Assembly: GCF_025146565.1 (NCBI RefSeq)
Contig: NZ_CP102258.1
Coordinates: 1,768,001-1,832,000 of the forward strand
Direction: 5' to 3'
From: Bacteroides eggerthii
GTDB taxonomy: Bacteria; Bacteroidota; Bacteroidia; Bacteroidales; Bacteroidaceae
DNA length: 64,000 nt
The notes under the pieces were generated by a model, which worked only from the letters and a program-made list of their open reading frames with translations, had not been told where the DNA came from and did not search any database. Positions within the stretch are counted from its first letter, which is position 1. Each line of letters begins with the position of its first letter. Shown one piece after another: positions 1 to 7,379 of this stretch. Both the position numbers and the translations under genes were made by a program.

Positions 1-2
1 TT

Positions 3-371
3 TTACGTCCCAAAGAAATCTATCGGGAAGATGGTACGCTTGACTATCGGACAATCGGCGACGGATATTTGCAGGAGATGAGCATGGTGTGCCAAGATGA
101 GTACGAGATGGCTCTTGCCGAGGGTTCGGCCAGTGAGGAAACGCTGGAGGGCATGAGACAAAATATCATGGCCATAGAGGATGCGATCCGTAATCTTCCC
201 GCTCCCGGCGAGGACAGCACCGACCTTATCGTGTACGAGCCCGCTGACAAAGGCTATAAGGACTGGAACGAACAGCTCTTGGCAAAAGCCAAGCTGCAAG
301 AATCAGTTCACGAAGAGCCGGCCAGAAGAGAAGAACCCGAACAGGAACGGCAAGCACGTTTCCACCGATGA
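3..371 (+). CDS. 3' end of a conjugative-element protein (cut by window start)
   Basis: The reading frame is open from base 3, so this is the C-terminal end of a gene that begins outside the window. The tail is acidic, probably helical and rich in Glu, Gln and Arg. It ends with WNEQLLA followed by EEPEQERQ. The next gene ends with almost the same residues (WNEQLLA, EEPEQERQ), so the two are probably paralogues and this one may also be toprim-like. Its stop overlaps the next possible start as ATGA, which indicates translational coupling. I cannot assign a function from the fragment. Confidence 0.7.
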   Translation, partial: LRPKEIYREDGTLDYRTIGDGYLQEMSMVCQDEYEMALAEGSASEETLEGMRQNIMAIEDAIRNLPAPGEDSTDLIVYEPADKGYKDWNEQLLAKAKLQESVHEEPARREEPEQERQARFHR

Positions 372-1801
372 CAATGCGGCACACCCCACATGAAACAACA
401 AAAGAGAAGACAATGAATGACAAAGAACTGACACATGACGATTTTTTGCAAAGGCTCGACATCCGGGATGTACTGCTCGATGCCGGTTATCGCCAGAACC
501 GACGCTTCGGTTTGCGTCTCTCTTCGTTTATCCGCACGGACAGTGAGGGAAAGCGTATCCGGGGCGACAAGTTCGTCATCACACAGCATGGGAAGTGCTG
601 TTGCCAGCCACCCCGGCAGAAGGAATACAACGTCGTTTCGTTCATCAAGGAACACCCGCATCTTTTTGCAGAATACCATGAGGGCATAAATCCGGATCGG
701 CTGGTGGAACTCGTATGCTACCGCCTTCTGCATTACCCTATTCCCGAACAGGAAACCCGCACAGGACAACCCCAGCGGGACACCCGACCGTTCGACATTG
801 CGGACTACAACATTCAGAAGTTCGATCCGCAGGACAGGGGTACGCAGGAGAAGTTTGCACCCTATTTCGAGAAAAGGGGTATCGACCTCTGTACGCAGCA
901 AACCTTTCACCGGGACTTCTGTCTGGCGACCCGACACAGCGAGGACGGTCAGAGGCGCACTTGCCTCGCCTTTCCGATGACGTTACCCGAAGATGCGGAT
1001 AAGATCGTAGGATTCGAGAAGCGAGGACACGCCTACACGGACGGTAACTCCAGCTACGACGACATGACCGAGGGCAACCATTCGGGGGAAGGTGTATGGA
1101 TTGCCAGTCCTGCCCGGACAGCTCTTTCGGAAGCCAAGCATATCTACTGGTTCGAGAGTGCCAGCGAGGCAATGGCCTACTACCAGCTTCATCAGGCGAA
1201 AAACCAAGAGCTACGAAAGGCGGTCTTCGTCTCAACGGGCGGCGAACCTACCGAGAAACAGATGCGAGGCGTGCTTGAGCTTACGATCCCGGCCCGGCAG
1301 CATATCTGTTTCGACACCGGTCGGGAGGGGTGGAAGTTTGCCCAAACCCTGCAAAAGGAAATCTGCCGCACGATACGCTCCACCATCGAGGAGACACCGG
1401 AGCGGAAACCATATCTCGATTCCATACCGGACGGCAATGATCTGGACGAAGGAGAATTTTATCTGTTGCCCAAAGGCGGCTTGCAAGAGAGCTGCATACG
1501 ATTCGATGCCGAACGGGAAGAAGCCATATCAATGAGTTCGAGCAGGTTGTGTGCCCCGGAAGATGTGCAGGACCAAATAGATACCATGAGGAAGTGTTAC
1601 CGTGAGTTCCGTGAGAAATTACAGGATTTTCTCGGTATCGACAAGGAGCATGATGTCGCCATTTCCCGTGAAATGCCGGACTGTCGCTATACAGGCTGGA
1701 ATGAACAATTGCTGGCAGAGCAACAGCAAGAATCGGTCCGTGAAGAGTCGGTCAGAGAGGAAGAACCTGAACAAGAACGACAAACACATTTTCGCCGATG
1801 A
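368..1801 (+). CDS. Toprim-like protein of a conjugative element
   Basis: A 477-residue protein. Residues about 15-80 form an N-terminal domain with a HGKCCCQ cysteine cluster and a YNVVSFIKEH segment, which resembles the zinc/CHC2-type end of primase-related mobile-element proteins. Around residues 240-330 the order FESASEAMAYY, FVSTGG, FDTGREG matches a Toprim_2-type fold (acidic residue, glycine turn, D-x-G). The tail from residue 430 is charged and repeats the tail of the preceding gene. The ATG at 368 overlaps the upstream stop. A second ATG at 413 follows a purine-rich AAAGAGAAG and is the more natural start. A role in primase-like or single-strand DNA processing after conjugation is inferred, not shown. 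Confidence 0.65.
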   Translation: MTMRHTPHETTKEKTMNDKELTHDDFLQRLDIRDVLLDAGYRQNRRFGLRLSSFIRTDSEGKRIRGDKFVITQHGKCCCQPPRQKEYNVVSFIKEHPHLFAEYHEGINPDRLVELVCYRLLHYPIPEQETRTGQPQRDTRPFDIADYNIQKFDPQDRGTQEKFAPYFEKRGIDLCTQQTFHRDFCLATRHSEDGQRRTCLAFPMTLPEDADKIVGFEKRGHAYTDGNSSYDDMTEGNHSGEGVWIASPARTALSEAKHIYWFESASEAMAYYQLHQAKNQELRKAVFVSTGGEPTEKQMRGVLELTIPARQHICFDTGREGWKFAQTLQKEICRTIRSTIEETPERKPYLDSIPDGNDLDEGEFYLLPKGGLQESCIRFDAEREEAISMSSSRLCAPEDVQDQIDTMRKCYREFREKLQDFLGIDKEHDVAISREMPDCRYTGWNEQLLAEQQQESVREESVREEEPEQERQTHFRR

Positions 1802-2295
1802 CTATGCAGCATTCCATACAAGACGAGCGGAATATCCTTCTGCGGCCGCATACCGGGCAATTCGTCATCGACGAACTGCCGCTGATGTTCGTGTGCATGG
1901 CGGGGCTGGTGTACGGCGGCATGGAAGGTCTGCCGTTGAGCAGTATGGCGAGAATCGTTTCCTTATTTCTGCTCCTCGTGTTGCTGTATCGCTTCATCTA
2001 CCTGCGTCGGATACGTTACAGGGTCGGCGAAGAACAGCTTGTCAGCGAACACGGCATTTTCATACGCAGGGTGGACTACATGGAACTGTACCGTATCGTG
2101 GACTTTCAAGAACACCAGAGCCTCCTGCAACAGATTTGCGGGTTAAAGACGGTTCGCATTCTCTCGATGGACCGGAACACGCCAAGGCTCGACCTTATCG
2201 GCGTCCGATGCGGAAACGACATCGTGGCGATTATCCGTGAACGTGTGGAAATCAATAAACGAAAAAAGGGAATCTATGAGATTACGAATCATTAG
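1798..2295 (+). CDS. PH-domain (bPH2/DUF304-type) membrane protein
   Basis: A 165-residue protein with two adjacent membrane segments at about residues 28-65, followed by a YRVGEEQL...GIFIRRVDYMEL stretch typical of bacterial PH (bPH2, YdbS-like) membrane proteins. The start ATG overlaps the stop of the toprim-like gene (ATGA). The first residues, MTMQH, mirror the MTMRH start that follows the upstream duplicated tail, so the overlap itself looks duplicated. The 3' end overlaps the next gene start at 2276. Its role in the element is unknown; a membrane-associated accessory in transfer is inference from position. Confidence 0.7.
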   Translation: MTMQHSIQDERNILLRPHTGQFVIDELPLMFVCMAGLVYGGMEGLPLSSMARIVSLFLLLVLLYRFIYLRRIRYRVGEEQLVSEHGIFIRRVDYMELYRIVDFQEHQSLLQQICGLKTVRILSMDRNTPRLDLIGVRCGNDIVAIIRERVEINKRKKGIYEITNH

Positions 2296-2971
2296 TATAT
2301 GGGCGGTCTTGATACTTGCCGGTCTGCTTCCGCAACTGGCCAAGGCGCAGATTGCCGCCTCAAACCCGCTGGAATGGGCGGCGTTGGCCGAGGGCAATGA
2401 ATTGATTAACGGCCAGATAGACAAACAAATCAAAGGACAGACGCAGACCGCCTTGATGCAAAACAGTATCGCAGCAGAGTTCAATCGCATACACGAGTGG
2501 GAGAAACAGTACAACAGCTACCTCAAGACGGCGAGCGGCTATGCCTCGTCGCTGAAAGCCTGCACGCACCTCTATAATGACGGTGTACGGATTTTCCTCA
2601 CACTGGAAAAATTGGGCAAAGCGATACGGAACAACCCGCAGGGTATCGTCGCCAGCATGAACATGAACAACCTCTATATCGAGACAGCGACGGAACTGGT
2701 CTCCGTGTTCACGCTGCTGAACGATGCCGTGGCCAAAGGCGGCATGGAAAACATGCTCACGGGGGCGGAACGGAGCAAAACCCTGTGGGCTTTGAACGAC
2801 CAGCTCGCGGCATTCAGCCGGAAACTGCATCTGCTCTATTTGAGCCTGCGCTATTATACCCTGAACGACGTGTGGAACAACATAACGGCGGGTATGATAG
2901 ACCGCAGCAACGGCGAAGTGGCCCGTCTGGCCATGTCCCGCTGGCGCAGGGCGGCAGCCACCGCCCGTTGA
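2276..2971 (+). CDS. Secreted conjugative-transfer protein, VirB5/TrbJ-like (1)
   Basis: From ATG 2276 the protein has about 231 residues. It opens with a clear Sec signal peptide (MRLRIISIW then a hydrophobic stretch ending AKAQ), followed by a largely alpha-helical mature region. The next gene has the same size, the same signal-peptide style and similar features (a polar helical middle and a terminal RRWRxxxR-like basic end), so the two are tandem paralogues. Paired exported helical proteins in Bacteroidales transfer operons are usually compared with VirB5/TrbJ pilus-tip proteins, but I see no diagnostic motif. The in-frame upstream ATG at 2237 lies within the preceding gene and would bury the signal peptide, so I rejected it. 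Confidence 0.6.
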   Translation: MRLRIISIWAVLILAGLLPQLAKAQIAASNPLEWAALAEGNELINGQIDKQIKGQTQTALMQNSIAAEFNRIHEWEKQYNSYLKTASGYASSLKACTHLYNDGVRIFLTLEKLGKAIRNNPQGIVASMNMNNLYIETATELVSVFTLLNDAVAKGGMENMLTGAERSKTLWALNDQLAAFSRKLHLLYLSLRYYTLNDVWNNITAGMIDRSNGEVARLAMSRWRRAAATAR

Positions 2972-2998
2972 AAAAAGGACAATAAAAAACGAAGAACG

Positions 2999-3682
2999 AT
3001 GAAGCGGATAATCTCGATATGGATTCTGTTGCTGTGCGCCGGTATCTCGAAGGTACAGGCGCAGAACGATGCGACCCTTGCGGGAATGATTCTGGTTTAT
3101 ACCAACAAGGCCGAGAAGGAACTGAAAAACCAAGAGAAGGTCATGCTGATGCAAACCACAGGGCATGTGTGGACAAAAGAAGAAGTGGAAGGTACGACGG
3201 ACTTGCAACGGGAGTTCAACAATTACCTGAACTCGTTCCGTTCGATTGTCTGCTATGCGGCGCAGATTTACGGTTTCTACCATGAAATATCGCAGCTTAC
3301 GGACAACATGGGCGACTTCACCAAACAATTGAGCAGACATTCGACGGGTGCATTGGCTGTCGCCCTCTCCACGCGGCGCAACCAGATTTACCGGGAGATG
3401 ATATTGAACAGCGTGGAGATTGTGAACGACATCCGCACGGCCTGCCTGTCGGACAACAAGATGACGGAAAGGGAACGTATGGAGATCGTGTTCGGCATAC
3501 GTCCGAAACTCCGGTCGATGAACCGGACGCTGCAACGGCTGACTAAAGCCGTGAAATATACCAGGATGGGCGACATCTGGCGGGAAATCGACGAGGGTGC
3601 ACGCCCTGTTGCGGACAAGTACGACATCGTGAAAGCCGCCCAAAGACGATGGCGGCAAAATGGAAGAAATGTTAGACCCTAA
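2999..3682 (+). CDS. Secreted conjugative-transfer protein, VirB5/TrbJ-like (2)
   Basis: A 227-residue protein with a signal peptide (MKRIISIWILLLCAG...VQAQ) and a helical mature part that ends in a basic QRRWRQNGRN segment, closely paralleling the upstream gene. It starts 28 bases after that gene and is followed 14 bases later by the next, so it is co-transcribed. Being a tandem paralogue in a transfer operon suggests a periplasmic or surface component of the conjugation machine. That is inference from context; no enzyme motif is visible. Confidence 0.6.
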   Translation: MKRIISIWILLLCAGISKVQAQNDATLAGMILVYTNKAEKELKNQEKVMLMQTTGHVWTKEEVEGTTDLQREFNNYLNSFRSIVCYAAQIYGFYHEISQLTDNMGDFTKQLSRHSTGALAVALSTRRNQIYREMILNSVEIVNDIRTACLSDNKMTERERMEIVFGIRPKLRSMNRTLQRLTKAVKYTRMGDIWREIDEGARPVADKYDIVKAAQRRWRQNGRNVRP

Positions 3683-3696
3683 AAAAGAATAAAAAT

Positions 3697-4362
3697 ATGG
3701 GAGCTTGGGATACGATATTGAAATACGGCGGAAAGGCCATGAAAGGCATGGGCAAGGCCGCCAATGCGACGGGAAAAAGTGCCGGTCATGCGGTACTGCA
3801 TCCCTCGCAGACCCTTCGGGGAGCCGGGCAGGCGGTCAAAATGGCCACTACCGGAGCTGCCGTCGGCTATGTGGGCTGGGAAAAACTGACCACCGACAAA
3901 AGTGTCGCACGGATCGTCAGTGAGGCCGTAGTCGGCAAATCCGCCACGGATGCCCTTGCAGGTACGACCGAAGACATGAAGGAACTGAAAGACAAAGCCG
4001 GAGAGACGGTCTCTGCCATAGGCGAGGCTGTGGGAGGCGCGGACTCGAAACTGAACGGGGTGTCGAACTTCCTGCGGGAAGCCTCCGGCGGTGGGTTGTT
4101 CAACATGCTCAGCGGCTTTTTGCGAAACCTCGGAGGAGGCAATGTGTCGGGGTTGAACATTGCAGGACTGATTGCGGCGGCGTACCTCGTGTTCGGACGT
4201 TCCGGCTGGCTGGGTAAAATCGCCGGTCTGTTCCTGGGCATGATGCTTATCGGCAACAATGCGGGCGTTGTCCGCACGGTTCCCTCGGAAACGGTATCGA
4301 GGACACAGACGCCGACACTCTCTCCGGAGGAACAAGCGCAAAGCGGAGGAATGAGAAGGTAG
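3697..4362 (+). CDS. Small glycine/alanine-rich membrane protein of the transfer operon
   Basis: A 221-residue protein. The first 100 residues are a Gly/Ala/Lys-rich amphipathic region (GKAMKGMGKAANATGKSAGH). Around residues 145-185 there are one or two membrane segments (GLIAAAYLVFG, IAGLFLGMMLIG), and the tail is polar. It lies between the secreted pair and the M23-like gene. I do not recognise the family. The layout resembles a small inner-membrane accessory protein of a transfer complex. Confidence 0.55.
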   Translation: MGAWDTILKYGGKAMKGMGKAANATGKSAGHAVLHPSQTLRGAGQAVKMATTGAAVGYVGWEKLTTDKSVARIVSEAVVGKSATDALAGTTEDMKELKDKAGETVSAIGEAVGGADSKLNGVSNFLREASGGGLFNMLSGFLRNLGGGNVSGLNIAGLIAAAYLVFGRSGWLGKIAGLFLGMMLIGNNAGVVRTVPSETVSRTQTPTLSPEEQAQSGGMRR

Positions 4363-4387
4363 GAACACATAAAAAATATATATCACA

Positions 4388-5218
4388 ATGAAATATACGG
4401 AAGAAATGATCCTGCACTCGGACAGCGGTTACTGTATGCCGTTCGAAGAGCCGCGGGGAAAAGACGTGGAACTGTCGCTCGGTTACGGCGAGCAGGTACA
4501 CCCGACAACGGGAGAAAAGTTCTTTCATCACGGGATAGACTTCAAAGCGCGGTACTACATACTGTCGGCTGTGGCCAGTGGCATCGTGTCGGGCGTGGGA
4601 AACGACCCGGTACACGGCATTTGCCAGACAGTCCGTTACGGCGGGTACGAGGTGACATACGGTCTTCTGTCGAATGTGTTCGCACAATTCGGACAACGGG
4701 TGAAAGCCGGACAAACGGTGGCTTTGAGCGGTGAACGGCTGCATATAGAAGTCAAATTCAAGGGCGAGGAGCTGAACCCGATAGAGTTCCTGACCATGTT
4801 GTACGGCAACATCAAGGCTTTGCAGGAAACCGACGGCAACGGCCCTGCAGGTTTTTACGATGCGGAAACGGGAGTAAAAAACGACTACGAGAAGGACCAA
4901 AGGGAAATAGAAGAGCTGATGCTCCGCTTTCTGCCGCTTTACATGGAGGATTTGCAGCGGGGAGCGTACACGGTGCCCGCACATACGGAACAGTCGCTCC
5001 GCCACATCTTCACGATGGGAGCGATGAAAGAGTATTTCTACGAGCAGATGCCGAGCATAGCCAATCCCCTCGGACTGGGGCGCAAAGCCATGCCGCTTGC
5101 CTGCAAAGTTCAGAACCTGCTGATAGCGGATTTCCTGAACTACCTTGCCCTGCGGCATGAGGTGTACCTCTCCACAATGGGCGGCGAGGTAAAAAAAAAC
5201 TTCATGACGAAGCTGTAG
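4388..5218 (+). CDS. M23-family-like protein with an altered active site
   Basis: A 276-residue product. Residues 30-125 follow the lysostaphin-type M23 pattern: GYGEQVHPTTG, then HHGID (residues 47-51, metal-binding H and D), and ERLHIEV (residues 116-122). In active M23 enzymes the last motif is H-x-H; here it is R117-L-H119, so one metal-binding His is kept and the catalytic His is replaced by Arg. No signal peptide is visible. Residues 150-270 are helical and unrecognised. The gene stops 18 bases after an A9 run, and an open frame continues to 5526 after a -1 shift (see the separate entry). It may be a non-catalytic M23 scaffold or a decaying gene. Confidence 0.6.
   Translation: MKYTEEMILHSDSGYCMPFEEPRGKDVELSLGYGEQVHPTTGEKFFHHGIDFKARYYILSAVASGIVSGVGNDPVHGICQTVRYGGYEVTYGLLSNVFAQFGQRVKAGQTVALSGERLHIEVKFKGEELNPIEFLTMLYGNIKALQETDGNGPAGFYDAETGVKNDYEKDQREIEELMLRFLPLYMEDLQRGAYTVPAHTEQSLRHIFTMGAMKEYFYEQMPSIANPLGLGRKAMPLACKVQNLLIADFLNYLALRHEVYLSTMGGEVKKNFMTKL
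5191..5200 (+). promoter_or_regulatory. Possible -1 ribosomal frameshift site (A-AAA-AAC)
   Basis: Nine A residues are followed by C. In the frame of the upstream gene the codons are AAA AAA AAC, which gives the classic slippery heptamer A-AAA-AAC at 5194-5200. The zero-frame stop TAG is at 5216-5218. A stem of AGCGGG (5217-5222) with CCCGCT (5238-5243) follows, about 16 bases downstream, which is further than usual. A simple one-base deletion in the A run would look the same. Confidence 0.4.
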
Positions 5219-5526
5219 CGGGCTGCGGACTCATCGACCCGCTGGCGGAGTTGGACATCGACATCCAGAGTTTCGACATATCGAGGATTGTCTCCGTCTA
5301 TCCCGACCGCGCCGGAGTCCGCTGGTGGACGAAAGCATGGTTCAACAACAGGGAAGAAGGGGAAGCCTCGGTGGAAATCGAACGGGAACAGGCGGTACGC
5401 TTCATTCAAGACCGTATCGAAAAAGATGCATGGCTCGAAGAGTTTTTCCCCAAGCAAATGGAAGTGTACCACAACGCCATCGAACAAACGAAGAAACAAC
5501 TGCTGAAACAGATAAACATGATATAG
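5203..5526 (+). CDS. Downstream half of the M23-like gene (-1 frame)
   Basis: In the -1 frame the protein continues from the A run as HDEAVAGCGLIDPLAELDID and on to about 100 further residues, ending in an amphipathic, Lys/Gln-rich helix. The frame is open right up to the upstream gene. Its only separate start would be the TTG at 5251, with no obvious ribosome-binding context. I read it as the C-terminal part of the preceding protein, either joined by -1 frameshifting or separated by an indel. The composition is the same as its neighbours, so it is genuine coding sequence. Confidence 0.55.
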   Translation, partial: HDEAVAGCGLIDPLAELDIDIQSFDISRIVSVYPDRAGVRWWTKAWFNNREEGEASVEIEREQAVRFIQDRIEKDAWLEEFFPKQMEVYHNAIEQTKKQLLKQINMI

Positions 5527-5541
5527 AAAGATATTGATTAT

Positions 5542-7347
5542 ATGGACGAAATCAAACATAGCAGGAGGTTTGCGGAAATAGAGACCCTCATGGGCAGTTA
5601 TTTCCGCCATCATCTCGTCCCCGTCATGACGCAGACGCAAACCTACCTGACCGAGAAGCAGGGCGAGGAAATGAAGGAGTATTCGACTTCCATAAGCGGC
5701 ATACTCGGCATGATGGCGTCGGCGGGCCAACCGCTCTCCGACCCGTACCAAACACTCAAGGTAACGGGAGAATGGAACTCCAAAACGACAGAGGACTACA
5801 TCGAGATGTGCAATAAACGGATTCTCTCGTCGGAAGAAATACAGCACGATCTCGCCTACATGGCCGGAGAGTGGCGCGATACCGTCGTGCAGGAAGTCGG
5901 ACGCGAGCGTTACGACGAACTGTCGCAGGAATTGGGCTGTGACCTCGCCTACGTTTTCGTGGACTACCGCGTGGAGCAACTGATGATAGACCATCTGGTG
6001 AAGGAACGTATGCCCAAGTCCTCGGCGGACTACATCATCCGCAAAGCGGCTGAATCAAGCCTGTTGGGGTTGCCTCAGGCGTTGAGCCGCTCGCCGCTGG
6101 CCGAAGAGATAGAGAAACGCGGAGAGGCCGCCTATCGTCCGAGCAAGTTGGAAAAAGGAGCAGGTTGGGTGTTGGGGGCTTCAGCCGATACCGTCATGCT
6201 GGGCGGTGCAGGTTCGTGGGCGAGCTTCGCACGGTTCATCGGAGCGGATACAGCCATCTCGGCCGTTGCCGATCACTTCGGGGCAGAAGAGACACAGACG
6301 CTCTCTGCAGAGGAGTGTATCAGCAAGGGTGTGTTCGGCAGCGAAAGCAATGTGTTCGAGGGATTCCGTAAGGAAGCAGCGGCGATTCCACCCAAAGAGA
6401 ACACACTCTTGGCCGAAGCCAACGGAGAGTTACAGAAAAAGATACCGATTATAACATTCGATTTTATGGATTGGTGGAAAACAGACAGTATAAATATGCC
6501 GTGGCGGGAAGAAACTGCCGGGGAAGAACGGAAGCGGGCGGAACGGTATAAAGATGTGCCGATGGTGGTCGCTCCCGGACAGGAGGAAGCCTATCTGCAA
6601 GACTTGGAAAGAGGGAATACCGAAACGGAACAAGCCGGTCAGGAATCCGAACAGAGGGAAAAAGAGGCGAAAGAAGTGCAGGTTTCCACAGTCTCCACCG
6701 AGAAAACGATACGGGAAGAGCCGTCCGGGCAAGAACCGCAGACCATACAGACCAACGAGAACGGTTGGGATGGACTGACCCGTTTCCTCGGACTGGAAGG
6801 TTTCAGCGAAGTCATGAGTAATCCGGGCAGTGTGTTGGCCATGCTGCCAGACATGCTATTGGGTATATTCACAGGCAAGACGCAATCACTGGGACTGAAA
6901 GAAAACCTGCTGCCGATAGCGAGTATCGTGGCGGGCATATTCGTCAAGAATCCGATGCTAAAGATGTTGCTTATCGGCTTGGGTGGTGCGAACCTGCTGA
7001 ACAAGGCGGGGCACGAGGCACTGGGAAAAGAAAGGACGGAGAGAAACGGAAATGTGGCCACGACCGACAAAAAGGTGCAGTACAGACGCTATCCCGATGA
7101 GCCGCTCAATCCACGTATTGTGAATCCGGTACTGCAAGGCAATACCCTTATTGCCACGATAGACCACGTGCCCTGCACGGTGCAGCTTAATTCCACGGTG
7201 GCGGACGCCTACCGTGCCGGTGCCTTGCCGCTGAACACGCTGGCCAATGCCGTGCTCGTCCAAAGCGACCGACTTCGCCAGATGGCTTCGCAGAACTATG
7301 ACAACGGACAACAGGAGACCATCGTGCGGACACGGGGCATTCAGTAA
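5542..7347 (+). CDS. Large conjugative-element protein with C-terminal membrane segments
   Basis: A 601-residue protein. The N-terminal 200 residues are helical. Around residues 205-240 is a Gly/Ala-rich hydrophobic stretch (GWVLGASADTVMLGGAGSW). Residues 340-400 form a Glu/Gln-rich charged linker. Residues 430-495 contain two hydrophobic segments (LAMLPDMLLGIF, ASIVAGIFV...LKMLLIGLGGANLL). The C-terminal 90 residues contain a compact beta-rich segment (NPVLQGNTLIATIDHVPC). It starts 15 bases after the end of the M23-like frame and runs on to the ArdC-like gene. I do not recognise the family. Confidence 0.6.
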   Translation: MDEIKHSRRFAEIETLMGSYFRHHLVPVMTQTQTYLTEKQGEEMKEYSTSISGILGMMASAGQPLSDPYQTLKVTGEWNSKTTEDYIEMCNKRILSSEEIQHDLAYMAGEWRDTVVQEVGRERYDELSQELGCDLAYVFVDYRVEQLMIDHLVKERMPKSSADYIIRKAAESSLLGLPQALSRSPLAEEIEKRGEAAYRPSKLEKGAGWVLGASADTVMLGGAGSWASFARFIGADTAISAVADHFGAEETQTLSAEECISKGVFGSESNVFEGFRKEAAAIPPKENTLLAEANGELQKKIPIITFDFMDWWKTDSINMPWREETAGEERKRAERYKDVPMVVAPGQEEAYLQDLERGNTETEQAGQESEQREKEAKEVQVSTVSTEKTIREEPSGQEPQTIQTNENGWDGLTRFLGLEGFSEVMSNPGSVLAMLPDMLLGIFTGKTQSLGLKENLLPIASIVAGIFVKNPMLKMLLIGLGGANLLNKAGHEALGKERTERNGNVATTDKKVQYRRYPDEPLNPRIVNPVLQGNTLIATIDHVPCTVQLNSTVADAYRAGALPLNTLANAVLVQSDRLRQMASQNYDNGQQETIVRTRGIQ

Positions 7348-7379
7348 TATCATTTCGTAACCGACAAAAATTTTGGAAT

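Noticed and set aside
2360..3658. A 432-codon antisense frame over the paired secreted proteins
   Set aside because: It spans two sense genes that have signal peptides and regular spacing. Its residues are His/Arg-rich with no motif.
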